A DNA stretch of 64,000 nucleotides from Planctomycetota bacterium (lineage in GTDB: Bacteria; Planctomycetota; UBA1135; GCA-002686595), in contig JADHOC010000004.1 in assembly GCA_016779205.1 (NCBI GenBank), forward strand, positions 1 to 64,000, in the 5' to 3' direction. The translations under genes were made by a program, and so were the position numbers. Each line of letters opens with the position of its first letter. Position 1 is the first letter of the stretch. Below are positions 41,844 to 51,041 of the stretch, piece after piece. Below the pieces are notes generated by a model that had not been told where the DNA came from, made no database searches, and saw nothing but the letters and a program-made list of their open reading frames with translations.

Positions 41844-43160
41844 TCAGACGAAGGGCGTGATGCCCGGCTGGGCCACGGCCTTCACGGGGTTGTCCCCGAA
41901 GTCGTAGCTCTTGGGGGCGAGGTCCTCCTTGGACTCCAGCGCCTGGTTCCAGGAGATCTCCTGGCCCGTGTAGGCGGACATCCGCCCCATGAGCGCGAGC
42001 AGCGTGGCCCGGCACATGTAGTCGCCGTTGTGGATCGGCGCGCCGGCGCGGATCGACGCGAACAGCTCGTTGTGTTCGTTCTGGTACATGTTGTCCGGCA
42101 CCCCCGGGTTCCGGTAGCGCCAGTTCGTCTCGCCCTCGATCCGGTGGGACTGCAGGTGCGCGATGCCCTTCGTCCCGTAGGCGTGGTCCGAGACGTCGCG
42201 GAAGGCCCCGGGGATCTGACGGCAGGAGAAGAAGCCCTTCACCCCGTCACCGAAGTCGTAGACCGCGCTGAAGTGATCGTAGATGTTGCCGTACTTCGGG
42301 TCGGTCCGGACGATCCGGCCGCCGTTGGCCTTCACGGACAGGGGCGGCTTGTCGTCCATGGTCCAGATCATCTTGTCGAGGTTGTGGATCGCCTGCTCCG
42401 CGATGTGATCCCCCGAGGCCCAGGTGTAGTAGAGCCAGTTCCGCAGCTGGGTCTCCATCTCGCTCCACTCGGGCTTCTGACCGCGGTGCCAGAGGCCGCC
42501 GGTGTCGTAGGAGCACTCGATGGCCTTGATGTCACCGATCGCACCCTCGCGGATCTTCTCGATCGTGGCCCGCTTGGCGTTCTGGTAGCGATAGCAGAGG
42601 CCGCTGACCACGGCGAGGTTCTTCTCCTTGGCCTCGTCGCAGGCGGCCCAGATCCGCCGCAGGCCCGGGGCGTCCGTGGCCACGGGCTTCTCCACGAACA
42701 TGTGCTTGCCCGCCTTGACCGCGTACTCCACCTGGGCCGGGCGGAAGTGGGGCGTGGAGGCCATCAGCACCACGTCGCAGTTGTCGGTCACCTTCTCGTG
42801 GCAATCGAACCCCGCGAAGGCCCGCTCACTGGGCACGTCGATGCGCCCCTTGAACTCCTCCTCCGCGTTGAGCTCGGCCAGCTTGGCGGAGATGCGGTCG
42901 TCGAAGGCGTCCCCCATGGCCACCAGCTTGGTGTTCGGGTCCGCCCGCAGAGCGTCCCTCACCGCGCCGCCGCCGCGGCCTCCGCAGCCCACCAGGCCGA
43001 GCCGGAGCGTCGGCGGGTCTTCGTCCTGACGGGCGCTGGCGCCGGCGATGGCCGAGGTCGCGCCGAGGGCTGTGGCCACGCCGGCGGCCCGCAGGACCTG
43101 GCGACGGCTCGCGCCGGCTCGGAGTTCGTCAGAGGAGGAGTCGATGGGAGATTGGGTCAT
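41844..43160 (-). CDS. Tat-exported Gfo/Idh/MocA-family oxidoreductase
   Basis: The 438-residue protein starts at the ATG at 43160, overlapping the ApbE stop as ATGA. A Tat signal (S-R-R-Q-V-L-R-A-A-G) precedes a Rossmann domain (L-G-L-V-G-C-G-G-R-G) with the family motif V-E-K-P-V-A-T-D, and a C-terminal substrate domain with G-D-H-I-A-E-Q-A-I-H-N-L-D. Planctomycetes encode many such exported NAD(P)-dependent sugar oxidoreductases whose cofactor is loaded before Tat export. Substrate is unknown. It is coupled to ApbE, and a second paralogue lies at 45615. Confidence 0.92.
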   Translation of the reverse strand: MTQSPIDSSSDELRAGASRRQVLRAAGVATALGATSAIAGASARQDEDPPTLRLGLVGCGGRGGGAVRDALRADPNTKLVAMGDAFDDRISAKLAELNAEEEFKGRIDVPSERAFAGFDCHEKVTDNCDVVLMASTPHFRPAQVEYAVKAGKHMFVEKPVATDAPGLRRIWAACDEAKEKNLAVVSGLCYRYQNAKRATIEKIREGAIGDIKAIECSYDTGGLWHRGQKPEWSEMETQLRNWLYYTWASGDHIAEQAIHNLDKMIWTMDDKPPLSVKANGGRIVRTDPKYGNIYDHFSAVYDFGDGVKGFFSCRQIPGAFRDVSDHAYGTKGIAHLQSHRIEGETNWRYRNPGVPDNMYQNEHNELFASIRAGAPIHNGDYMCRATLLALMGRMSAYTGQEISWNQALESKEDLAPKSYDFGDNPVKAVAQPGITPFV

Positions 43161-44350
43161 TCGTCGCGATGTCGTTGAAGGGACTCGTCGGGCCTGGGCC
43201 GGCCCGGCGGAGGGGTGACCGATGGGATCGGCACCACCCCATCCTGCGGGAAGGCCTCTCCGACGCAAGGCTCCGTCTCCTCGCCGCCGAAGAAGAGGCC
43301 TCTCTCCAGGGGGGTGACGCCGGTCCTCTCGGGTCCGAGGACCATCCTCGCCGTGGCCAGCGCGTCGGCCTCGGCCGCGGTGGCCGCTGTCATCACCGCC
43401 GCGCGTGGAGAGGGCAGCGGCAGGGCCGAGCGAGGGTCGACGACGTGCCCGTACTGCATCGCACCGCGCGCCGAGGCGGACCCACCGATCCCCTCGATGG
43501 GCTCCCCCGCGAGCGCGCCCGAGCGGTAGACGTCCCCCGACGTGGCGATGGCCGCCCTGCGCAGAAGGAAGCGCAGCCTCGTGGGTGAGTTTTCACCGAA
43601 GGGCAACACTTCGACTCTCCACCCTTCCGCGCCTGGTGGTGGATCGAGGGCCCTCAGGTCCCCACCGCCGTCCAGGAGCGCGCGGCGGATCCCGTGGGCC
43701 TCCACGGCCGCGAGGGCCTCGTCCACGGCGACGCCCTTGGCCACGCCCCCGAAGTCGAGGCGCACCTCGGGGTCTTCGACCCGGCACCCTGGTAGGCCCC
43801 CGCGCTCCTCGAAGGCGACCTGCTCCGCCCACCCGACGGACTGAGCCGCCCTCGCCCAGACCGCCGGCTCCGGCCATCGCCGCTGCCGCAGCGCCCGTCT
43901 CCAGTGCCGGGTGAGCGTGCCCACCGTCGGATCAAAGGCGCCCTGGGACAGGGGAACCAGGCGGTCCGAGGCCTGCAGAACGAGGCCCAGCGCAGGGGAG
44001 ACCTCGACCCATTCCCCGCCGCTGGTCGACGGGAGCCGGCGAGCCTCGCTGGCGGCCGCGTAGTCGGTGGCGGCCTCCTCGATCCAGTCCACCCTCGAGA
44101 AGGCCGCCGCGGCTGCCCGGTCTGCGAGGTCAGGATCCTCCTCGCACAGGGTGAGCGTGAAGAGCGTCCCCATGGCCCGGTGCTCGTACGTCCTCCACCC
44201 GCGCTCCGACGCCCCGGATGGAGCGGCCTCGGCCGAGGGTCCAGCGTCCCCCGAGCTCGAGCGGCAGCCCCAGAGGAGCCCTGCGAGCCCGAGGATCACC
44301 GCGAGGTCGCGGATAGCGCTCGAAGAAGACCCGTGGCGTCGATGGACCAT
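43157..44350 (-). CDS. apbE: FAD:protein FMN transferase (ApbE), lipoprotein
   Basis: ApbE attaches FMN covalently to a Thr/Ser of target flavoproteins in the periplasm. The 397-residue protein has a lipoprotein signal (I-L-G-L-A-G-L-L-W-G-C) and the ApbE marks: Y-E-H-R-A-M-G-T-L-F, F-D-P-T-V-G, L-D-F-G-G-V-A-K-G, A-L-L-D-G-G-G-D-L, A-T-S-G-D, H-V-V-D-P-R and T-A-A-T-A-A-E-A-D-A-L-A-T. No flavinylation target (Rnf, Nqr or FMN-bind protein) is in this window. It heads the two-gene run with the Gfo/Idh gene. A TAGTCT box lies 7 nt before the start. Confidence 0.93.
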   Translation of the reverse strand: MVHRRHGSSSSAIRDLAVILGLAGLLWGCRSSSGDAGPSAEAAPSGASERGWRTYEHRAMGTLFTLTLCEEDPDLADRAAAAAFSRVDWIEEAATDYAAASEARRLPSTSGGEWVEVSPALGLVLQASDRLVPLSQGAFDPTVGTLTRHWRRALRQRRWPEPAVWARAAQSVGWAEQVAFEERGGLPGCRVEDPEVRLDFGGVAKGVAVDEALAAVEAHGIRRALLDGGGDLRALDPPPGAEGWRVEVLPFGENSPTRLRFLLRRAAIATSGDVYRSGALAGEPIEGIGGSASARGAMQYGHVVDPRSALPLPSPRAAVMTAATAAEADALATARMVLGPERTGVTPLERGLFFGGEETEPCVGEAFPQDGVVPIPSVTPPPGRPRPDESLQRHRDE

Positions 44351-44357
44351 CTCCCCC

Positions 44358-44363
44358 AGACTA
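44358..44363 (-). promoter_or_regulatory. -10 box TAGTCT, leaderless spacing
   Basis: On the minus strand TAGTCT is followed by 7 nt and the ATG at 44350 of apbE. Confidence 0.45.
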
Positions 44364-44382
44364 CGTCGGCCCCATCCACTCC

Positions 44383-45561
44383 ATGATGCTCCCCATGACG
44401 ATTCGACGCGCGCCCTCCCGAGTTCAACACATCGCCAACGTCGTGCCGCTCCGCGCCGCCGTCCTCGGCGTGCTCCTGTGCGGCCCCGCAGCGGCCCAGG
44501 GCAAGGGACAGGAGGTGTACCCGGATCCTCCCCCGGGGCCGCCCCCCGTGAGCAAGGTCGAGGGCTCGGAGGCGACGGACGAGGCCAGCATGAAGGCCTA
44601 CGCCGAGGCCATCACGGGGACGGACGTCACCTTCAAGCTCACTCCGATCCCCGGGGGTGAGTTCCTGATGGGCAGCCCCGCGGACGAGGAGGGCCGAAGC
44701 GAATTCGAGGGCCCCCAGGTCAAGGTCCGTGTCTCGGCCTTCTGGATGGGGACCCACGAGGTCGCGTGGCGCGAGTACAGCCAGTACATGGACTCCCTGG
44801 ACCTGCGCGCCCGCAACGCCGCCGAGGGCAGCAACCGCGCCGAGCAGGACCCCTGGTCCGACGCCGTCAGCCGCCCGACGCCGCCCTATGTCCCCATGGA
44901 CTTCGACATGGGAGTCGATGGGTACCCCGCGATCTCCATGACCCAGTTCGCGGCCAAGCAGTACACGAAGTGGCTGACCATGAAGACCGGTCGCTTCTAT
45001 CGCCTCCCCACCGAGGCCGAGTGGGAGTACGCCTGCCGGGCGGGGACCACCGGCGCCTTCTCGTTCCCCGAGGGCGAACTGGACGACCACGGCTGGTGGT
45101 TCGACAACTGCGACGGCCAGTACATGAAGCTCGGGACCCTCAAGCCGAACCCCTGGGGCCTCCACGACATGCACGGCAACGTCGCCGAGTGGTGCCTCGA
45201 CGCCTTCTCGAAGGATGGCTACAAGGACTTCGCGATCGAGGCAGGCAAGGCGGGCGGCGTCGTGGTCGACCCGATCCGGTGGCCGAAGTCGCTGTACCCC
45301 CGCGTCGCCCGGGGCGGTCACTGGGATGACGACCCGGAGCGCCTGCGGAGCGCCGCCCGTCGCGGCTCGAACGACGACTGGAAGGTCCAGGACCCCCAGC
45401 TCCCCAAGAGCATCTGGTATCACACGGACGCGCCCTGGCTCGGCTTCCGGGTCGTCCGCCCGTTGAACCCGCCGCCCCCCTCCGAGTGGGCGCGCTACCA
45501 CGACTCCGACCTCGACTCGATCACGAAGATCTACGAGCGCCAGCGCCGCGCCGAGCGCTGA
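44383..45561 (+). CDS. Secreted SUMF1 (formylglycine-generating enzyme-like) domain protein, cysteines absent
   Basis: The 392-residue protein starts at 44383 or at the in-frame ATG at 44395; both give a signal peptide ending A-A-A-Q. The SUMF1 fold is clear: I-P-G-G-E-F-L-M-G-S, H-E-V-A-W-R-E-Y, Y-R-L-P-T-E-A-E-W-E-Y-A-C-R-A-G, W-G-L-H-D-M-H-G-N-V-A-E-W and G-F-R-V-V-R. The C-terminal block where active enzymes have their catalytic, copper-binding Cys pair reads R-G-G-H-W-D-D-D-P-E-R-L-R, without Cys. It is therefore unlikely to make formylglycine; such proteins are common planctomycete surface proteins of unknown role. The Gfo/Idh gene follows after 53 bp, probably one operon. Confidence 0.88.
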   Translation: MMLPMTIRRAPSRVQHIANVVPLRAAVLGVLLCGPAAAQGKGQEVYPDPPPGPPPVSKVEGSEATDEASMKAYAEAITGTDVTFKLTPIPGGEFLMGSPADEEGRSEFEGPQVKVRVSAFWMGTHEVAWREYSQYMDSLDLRARNAAEGSNRAEQDPWSDAVSRPTPPYVPMDFDMGVDGYPAISMTQFAAKQYTKWLTMKTGRFYRLPTEAEWEYACRAGTTGAFSFPEGELDDHGWWFDNCDGQYMKLGTLKPNPWGLHDMHGNVAEWCLDAFSKDGYKDFAIEAGKAGGVVVDPIRWPKSLYPRVARGGHWDDDPERLRSAARRGSNDDWKVQDPQLPKSIWYHTDAPWLGFRVVRPLNPPPPSEWARYHDSDLDSITKIYERQRRAER

Positions 45562-45614
45562 CGCCCCCTGGCTCCGAAGACGACCCCACGCCCACTTCAC
45601 CCTGCCCACTCCCC

Positions 45615-46925
45615 ATGAGCACCCCCACCTCCTCCCTCGACCGCCGCACCTTCATTCAGGGCGCCGGCACCCTCGCGGCGGCTTCCCTCTCCGCCGCGCC
45701 CTCCCTCGCCGCCGCGCAGGAGTCTGCCGCGGGCGACGCGGAGCTGCGGGTGGCCCTGATCGGCTGCGGAGGCCGCGGTACCGGGGCCTGCCGGCAGGCC
45801 CTCAACACGGGGAACAACCGCCTGGTCGTCATGGCGGACGCCTTCCCTGACCGCCTGGAGGAGTCCCTCTCCAACATCTCCGCCGCCCACCCGGAGGCCG
45901 TGGATGTCCCCGAGGAGCGCAAGTTCGTGGGCTTCGACGCGTTCAAGAAGGCCATCGATGAGGACGTGGACGTCGTCATCCTCACCACGCCCCCCGGCTT
46001 CCGCCCGGAGCACTTCGACTACGCCGTCTCCAAGGGCAAGCACATCTTCATGGAGAAGCCCGTGGCCGTCGACGGCCCCGGCATCCGCAAGGTGATGGAG
46101 GCCGCCGCGGTGGCCAAGGAGAAGAAGCTCTGCGTGGGCGTCGGGCTCCAGCGGCACCACAGCTTCAAGTACCAGGACACGGTCCGCGCCATCGAGGACG
46201 GCGCCATCGGCAAGCCCGTGGCCCTGCGCGTCTACTGGAACAGCGGCGGCGTGTGGGTGAAGCCCCGCAAGCCCCAGTGGAACGAGATGCAGTACCAGAT
46301 GCGCAACTGGTACTACTTCAACTGGCTCTGCGGCGACCACATCGTCGAGCAGCACATCCACAACCTCGACGTCGGCAACTGGGTCATGGGCAAGACCCCC
46401 GTCCGGGCCGTCGGTATGGGCGGCCGCCAGGTGCGCAAGGGCGCCGAGCACGGGGAGATCTACGACCACCACGCGGTGGAGTACATCTACGACGACGGCA
46501 CGCGGATGCACAGCCAGTGCCGACACCAGAAGCAGGTCTGGAACAGCGTCAGCGAGCACGTCCACGGCTCGGGCGGCACGTGCAACGTCGGCGCTGGACG
46601 CATCGAGACCTACGGCGGCGACAAGTGGCGCTTCGAAGGCAAGGACAGCGATGCCTACCAGCGAGAGCACGACGTCCTCTTCGAGGCGATCCGCACCGGA
46701 CGTGAGCACAACGAGGCCATGCGTGGCGCCGAGGCGACCCTGACGGCGATCCTCGGCCGCATGGCCACGTACACCGGCCGCGCCGTGACCTGGGAGGAGG
46801 CCCTCAACTCGCCGCGGATGCTGCGCCCGGAGGGCGAGCTCACCTGGGACACTGTCCCCCGCTCCCTCCCGGGAGACGACGGGCTCTACCCCATCCCGAC
46901 CCCAGGGGTCTACAAGATCGACTGA
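45615..46925 (+). CDS. Tat-exported Gfo/Idh/MocA-family oxidoreductase
   Basis: The 436-residue protein starts at the ATG at 45615 with a Tat signal (D-R-R-T-F-I-Q-G-A-G). The Rossmann domain (A-L-I-G-C-G-G-R-G-T-G) carries the motif M-E-K-P-V-A-V-D-G-P-G, and the C-terminal domain has G-D-H-I-V-E-Q-H-I-H-N-L-D-V and many His residues near the presumed active site (Y-D-H-H-A-V-E-Y, C-R-H-Q-K-Q). It is a close paralogue of the gene at 41844. Substrate is probably a sugar or inositol derivative, not further defined. The EamA gene follows after 51 bp in the same frame. Confidence 0.92.
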   Translation: MSTPTSSLDRRTFIQGAGTLAAASLSAAPSLAAAQESAAGDAELRVALIGCGGRGTGACRQALNTGNNRLVVMADAFPDRLEESLSNISAAHPEAVDVPEERKFVGFDAFKKAIDEDVDVVILTTPPGFRPEHFDYAVSKGKHIFMEKPVAVDGPGIRKVMEAAAVAKEKKLCVGVGLQRHHSFKYQDTVRAIEDGAIGKPVALRVYWNSGGVWVKPRKPQWNEMQYQMRNWYYFNWLCGDHIVEQHIHNLDVGNWVMGKTPVRAVGMGGRQVRKGAEHGEIYDHHAVEYIYDDGTRMHSQCRHQKQVWNSVSEHVHGSGGTCNVGAGRIETYGGDKWRFEGKDSDAYQREHDVLFEAIRTGREHNEAMRGAEATLTAILGRMATYTGRAVTWEEALNSPRMLRPEGELTWDTVPRSLPGDDGLYPIPTPGVYKID

Positions 46926-46976
46926 CCGGCGCCGCCCGCTCGCACCCGGGCGGGCGGACCCCCGGCGGCTGCCGCC

Positions 46977-47855
46977 TTGGTCCTCCTCTTCCTCGCATCC
47001 CTCCTGTGGTCGGTGTCGTTCGCGCTCATCGGCACGCTGGAGGTGGACCCCACGTTCCTGACCGCGGCCCGGCTCGGACTGGCGGCGCTCGCGATCGCCC
47101 CCTTCACCTTCTCGCCCCGCGCGAGGGGGAAGCCGGCGCCGGCCCGGGCGATCCAGCTCCTCTTGATCGGAGCGCTGCAGTACGGGGTCATGTACCTGCT
47201 GATCCACCGGGCGTACGGCTACCTCGCCAGCTACGAGGTGGCGCTGCTGACCATCACGACCCCCCTCTACGTGATCTTCATGGAGGGGTACGTCCACCGG
47301 CACCCGCCGGCCCGGGCATGGGGCGCAGCGGCGCTGGCCGTGGGCGCCGCCTTCGCGCTGCGCATGGAGGGAGCCGAGGGGTTGCTCGACGGCGACGACT
47401 ACTGGGTCGGAGTGGGCCTCGTGCAGGCGGCGAACCTGGCCTGGGCGGCGGGCATCGTGCTGTACCGCAGGCTGGAGTCACCTGCCACGGCCACCCCCGG
47501 CCGGTTCGGGTGGATGTTGATGGGGGGCTTCCTCCTCTCGCTGCCCTTCGCGCTCGCCACCGTGGCGCCCTCCGACCTTCAGCTCTCCGCCGCTGACGTC
47601 GGCAAGATCACCTACCTGGGCCTGATTCCGTCCGGGCTCGCCTTCTTCCTCTGGAACCGCGGGGCGACCCAGGTGGGCGTGGGCACCGTCGCGGTGATGA
47701 ACAACCTCAAGGTCCCCCTCGCGGTGGCGGTCGCGCTCCTGCCGCCCTTCTCCGTGCCCGCGGATCCCTGGCCCCTGGCGACCTCCTTCGCGCTCCTCGG
47801 CGCCGCGCTGATCCTCGGGACGCGGGGTGCAGGCGCCCGCCCCGGCGCGGCCTGA
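46977..47855 (+). CDS. EamA/DMT-family permease
   Basis: The 292-residue protein appears to start at TTG (46977); no ATG or GTG precedes the first helix L-V-L-L-F-L-A-S-L-L-W-S-V-S-F-A-L. Ten hydrophobic helices in two EamA halves are visible, the second with L-V-Q-A-A-N-L-A-W-A-A-G-I-V-L-Y and the late I-T-Y-L-G-L-I-P-S-G-L-A-F-F-L-W-N-R-G. Members export amino acids or nucleotide-derived metabolites. Substrate is unknown. It is likely the last gene of the SUMF1-Gfo/Idh run. Confidence 0.88.
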   Translation: MVLLFLASLLWSVSFALIGTLEVDPTFLTAARLGLAALAIAPFTFSPRARGKPAPARAIQLLLIGALQYGVMYLLIHRAYGYLASYEVALLTITTPLYVIFMEGYVHRHPPARAWGAAALAVGAAFALRMEGAEGLLDGDDYWVGVGLVQAANLAWAAGIVLYRRLESPATATPGRFGWMLMGGFLLSLPFALATVAPSDLQLSAADVGKITYLGLIPSGLAFFLWNRGATQVGVGTVAVMNNLKVPLAVAVALLPPFSVPADPWPLATSFALLGAALILGTRGAGARPGAA

Positions 47856-47923
47856 GTCCGCCCATCGCCATTGCCGGCCCGGCCCAACTCGACGGAGGCG
47901 GCCTGGCGGTTCTCGCTGCGGCC

Positions 47924-48343
47924 TCACTCCCGCCAGGCGGTGAGCAGGGCGAGGCTCAGGAGCAGGAGCAGCGCGGCGAGCCCGAGGCCTCCCTCGCGCA
48001 CCTCGCCGCCCTGGGCGAGCCGGTGGATGCCCGCGGCCCCCGGGGCCGCCCAGAGCCACCGTGCCCACGCGCGTGCGTTCAGGGGCCTCCCCCGGCTGGG
48101 CCAGACCGCGAGGAGCAGCCCCAGGGCACAGAGGGCCACGGCGCCCGCGCGCAGGGGAGCGCCCCTGCCACGGGCCAAGGGGACCGAGAGGGGCGCCCCC
48201 CTGTGCTCCAGCTCCGAGCTCTCCTCGACCCCGATGATCAGCCCCGGCCCCGGGGAGAGCCCCACGGCCACGTCGGCCTCGCGGCGCCCGGCGAGAGTCG
48301 CCGCCAGCAGGCCCAGGGCCACGACGAGCCCGGCCGCCATCAT
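47924..48343 (-). CDS. Small membrane protein of unknown function
   Basis: The 139-residue protein starts at an ATG at 48343; a TTG at 48385 overlapping the stop of the upstream gene would add 14 residues and give translational coupling. It has an N-terminal helix (A-A-G-L-V-V-A-L-G-L-L-A-A-T-L-A-G), a beta-like polar segment (V-A-V-G-L-S-P-G-P-G-L-I-I-G-V-E-E-S-S), and two further helices (A-V-A-L-C-A-L-G-L-L-L-A-V-W and L-G-L-A-A-L-L-L-L-L-S-L-A-L-L). No family is recognised. It probably shares a transcript with the HTH-membrane protein at 48378. Confidence 0.6.
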   Translation of the reverse strand: MMAAGLVVALGLLAATLAGRREADVAVGLSPGPGLIIGVEESSELEHRGAPLSVPLARGRGAPLRAGAVALCALGLLLAVWPSRGRPLNARAWARWLWAAPGAAGIHRLAQGGEVREGGLGLAALLLLLSLALLTAWRE

Positions 48344-48377
48344 CCGGCGGACGGCGGCGCCTCGCTCGGGCGAGGGC

Positions 48378-49868
48378 TCACTCAAGCCACTGGAACTCAA
48401 CGGCACGGTCCCCCGCTGCGCTCGCACCGAGCTCGAGCACCATCCGGTAGGTGGCATAGGCGCCGTCCTCGCCGCGCTCCACCCAGCTCTCGAGCTCCAG
48501 GCGGGCGCCGACCCCGTCCACCGGGGCGTCCTCCGCCTCGGCGAGTGACCAGCGGTGGGTGCGTCCCTCGACGGGTCCATCGAAGCCCGAGGCCCTCCAG
48601 CCCTCCGTGAGCGCGCGGGCCAGCAGCGCGGCCGTGCGCTCGGCCCGCAGCTCCAGCATCGGCGGGACGAGGCCATCGCGCGTCGCCTGGGCCGCCTCCT
48701 CCCGCGCCACGGCGAGGGCCCGCGCAGAGGACGCGGCGCCCTTGAGGCGCTGGACAGCGGCGTGGTGCTTGCAGCAGCTGACGCCCTGCACCCGGTCGGT
48801 GGCCAGGACCGCCGCGCCGTCCGCGGCGAGCTCTCCCCAGCAGCCGCCGAGGCTGAATCGCACCGACGGCGTCGCCAGCTCGCCGCTCCCGTACTCGCAG
48901 GTCAAGCGGCCGTCGAGCGACTTGCTGGGCACGCCGCCGATCGCGGCGAGCGCCAGGGGAACGCGAGACGACGCCACGGGGACGGCCGGCGCCGCGACGG
49001 GCTCCCCCTCCCGCGCTGAGCCCGCGGCCGCCCTGGACACTGGCGGCGCCGAGCGTGGCCCCAGGTCTCCGGTCCCGGGCTCCGGCGCCGTGCCCTCGGG
49101 GCGCGGAGCAGGCTCCATGCCTCCGCCCTGAACACCGACCGAGGCCACCTCCGCCGACGCGGTCGTCGCTCCAGCGCCGACGGTCGCCTGAATGGCGGTG
49201 GCCTCGTCTCCGGGCAGCTCCCCTCCCGAGGAGTTGATCAGCCCCCCGGCGAGGAGGCCGAGGGCCAGCCCACAGGCGAAGACCTCCATCCTCCCGGGGC
49301 GCCACCGGCGGCCCCCGCCGAGCAACGCCGGCCGGCGAGGCTCGGCGATGGACCACAGGTCCATGGCGGCCGGCGACGCCTCGGTCGCGGGCGTCGCCCC
49401 GCGGCTGCGGAGTAGCTCGAGCTCGCCCCGCAGCCGCTCGATCTCCATCTCGGCCGTCCGTCGGAAGGCGTCGCGGTCGTCCTCGTACCGGTCCGGCGCC
49501 TCCCCCCGGGGCTCACTGGGGGCCACGGGTGCCCCGGCTCCAAGGGCGGATCGCCTCGGTCCGGTGTACAGGGCCCGCTCCTCCAAGGGCGCCGAGGGGT
49601 CCCCAGGGCTCATCGCCCCTGGCGCGAGCCGCGCCACGTCCCCCGCGCGCACCAGCCGGAACTCGGTCCCTTCCCGCCAGGCCATGCGGACCATGAGCTC
49701 TCCCCGCTCGGCCCAACCCTGGAGGGTCCGATGGGTCACGCCCGCTCGATCCGCGGCCTCGCCGAAGGACCACCACTGCTCAGGATCCCACGGGGCGGGG
49801 GCGCCGCCCGGCCGCCGGGGGACTCCCCCGGCCGCCCCTCCCGCGGCGCTTGTCCCTTCCTGAGCCAT
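48378..49868 (-). CDS. Membrane-anchored MerR-like helix-turn-helix protein
   Basis: The 496-residue protein begins at the ATG at 49868. Residues 32-82 form a MerR/excisionase-type DNA-binding unit: W-S-F-G-E-A-A-D-R-A-G-V, R-T-L-Q-G-W-A-E-R-G-E-L and F-R-L-V-R-A-G-D-V-A-R-L. A charged, probably coiled-coil stretch at 125-157 leads to one transmembrane helix at 194-211 (M-E-V-F-A-C-G-L-A-L-G-L-L-A-G-G-L-I). The last 280 residues are probably on the far side of the membrane; they have no recognised family. DNA binding on one side and a sensor-like domain on the other suggests a one-component membrane regulator. The gene at 51042 has the same layout. Confidence 0.75.
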   Translation of the reverse strand: MAQEGTSAAGGAAGGVPRRPGGAPAPWDPEQWWSFGEAADRAGVTHRTLQGWAERGELMVRMAWREGTEFRLVRAGDVARLAPGAMSPGDPSAPLEERALYTGPRRSALGAGAPVAPSEPRGEAPDRYEDDRDAFRRTAEMEIERLRGELELLRSRGATPATEASPAAMDLWSIAEPRRPALLGGGRRWRPGRMEVFACGLALGLLAGGLINSSGGELPGDEATAIQATVGAGATTASAEVASVGVQGGGMEPAPRPEGTAPEPGTGDLGPRSAPPVSRAAAGSAREGEPVAAPAVPVASSRVPLALAAIGGVPSKSLDGRLTCEYGSGELATPSVRFSLGGCWGELAADGAAVLATDRVQGVSCCKHHAAVQRLKGAASSARALAVAREEAAQATRDGLVPPMLELRAERTAALLARALTEGWRASGFDGPVEGRTHRWSLAEAEDAPVDGVGARLELESWVERGEDGAYATYRMVLELGASAAGDRAVEFQWLE

Positions 49869-49996
49869 GGCACGTTGTGTACACGCTCGGGCTTCCCACC
49901 GCCAGCCCTGGGACATGCCGCCAGCGGGTTACGTGGCGCATCACGCCCGGGCAAGGCAGGATTCAAGGGCACGCTCGTCCCCCATCCTGACCTCAC

Positions 49997-51037
49997 ATGC
50001 GACTCCATCCCCTCCTCGGCGCCCTCCCGGTGCTCCTCGCGTCCACCGCAGCGGCCCAGGCGCCGCTCAACTACACCGTGGACCAGAGCGCATCCCAGTT
50101 CACCTTCTCGGGCTCCACGTCCCTCGGGGCCATCGTCGGGACGCCGCCGAACTTCTCCCTCGTCGGATCGACCAACATCGTGACCACCACGGGCGGGCTC
50201 CCGATCCAGTCGATCCAGTTTGTTCCCGGCGCCACCGTGCTCGTGACGCCAGACCTGACCGCGGAGATCCCCAACCCCGTCCCGTTCCTCCCGCCCCTGG
50301 CGACGATCGTCATCAGCAACCTGCAGCTGGAGCTGCAGTCCGACGTGGGGAACGTGAGCAGCGGCTCGTTCAACGTGAACATCTTCTCGACCACCATCAG
50401 CGGCACGTCGACCATCACCGCCCTCGGCGGCTCGCCGTCCGTGGTCGACCTCACGGGGACGACGAGCACCCCCCAGCCCATGGGCGGGCAGATCGCCCTG
50501 AACGGCTCGACCCTCTCCCTCGATGCCCCGCTGCAGCTGGCCTTCCAGCTCTCCGACCCCGGCAGCGGGACCACGGCCAACCTGAACGTCCAGGGAACCC
50601 TGGAGGCGGACTACACCGCTCCGGCCCCGACCAGCTACTGCTCTTCGGTCCCGAACTCGAGCGGCGCAGCCGGCGTCATCCAGGCCTCCGGGTCCCAGAG
50701 CCTCTTCGCCAGCTCGCTCACCCTCGACGCCACGAACCTCCCCACCCTGTCCCTCGGGTACTTCATCTTCTCCGAGTCCCAGGGCTTCGCCACGGGCCTG
50801 GGTGGCGGGCAGGGCAACCTCTGCCTGAGCGGCGGCATCTTCCGCCTCTCCAACTTCATCCAGAGCTCGGGCTTCACGGGCCAGGTCAACTTCCCCGTGC
50901 CCTTCAGCGGCCTGCCCCCCGCCGCGACCATCAACGCGGGCGAGACATGGAACTTCCAGTACTGGTTCCGTGACGCCAGCGGCGGGACCGCGACCTCCAA
51001 CACCACCGACGGGGTCTCGGTGATGTTCCTTCCCTGA
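49997..51037 (+). CDS. Secreted protein with C-terminal sorting-type domain
   Basis: The 346-residue protein has a signal peptide (L-L-G-A-L-P-V-L-L-A-S-T-A-A-A-Q) and a beta-rich region of about 190 residues full of Thr, Ser and Gly (S-A-S-Q-F-T-F-S-G-S, I-S-G-T-S-T-I-T-A-L-G-G) with no recognised family. The last 130 residues are the shared C-terminal domain: Y-C-S-S-V-P-N-S-S-G, G-N-L-C-L-S-G-G, A-G-E-T-W-N-F-Q-Y-W-F-R-D, and S-N-T-T-D-G-V-S-V-M-F at the end. It lies between two genes for membrane-anchored HTH proteins, one diverging from it and one meeting it 4 bp after its stop. Confidence 0.85.
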   Translation: MRLHPLLGALPVLLASTAAAQAPLNYTVDQSASQFTFSGSTSLGAIVGTPPNFSLVGSTNIVTTTGGLPIQSIQFVPGATVLVTPDLTAEIPNPVPFLPPLATIVISNLQLELQSDVGNVSSGSFNVNIFSTTISGTSTITALGGSPSVVDLTGTTSTPQPMGGQIALNGSTLSLDAPLQLAFQLSDPGSGTTANLNVQGTLEADYTAPAPTSYCSSVPNSSGAAGVIQASGSQSLFASSLTLDATNLPTLSLGYFIFSESQGFATGLGGGQGNLCLSGGIFRLSNFIQSSGFTGQVNFPVPFSGLPPAATINAGETWNFQYWFRDASGGTATSNTTDGVSVMFLP

Positions 51038-51041
51038 GGGG

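Noticed and set aside
46926..46976. The stop of the Gfo/Idh gene (TGA) is in frame with the EamA gene, suggesting another readthrough
   Set aside because: The TGA follows the natural end of the oxidoreductase, the linker is low-complexity Pro/Ala/Gly, and the next frame starts as an independent permease. There is no redox context for selenocysteine.
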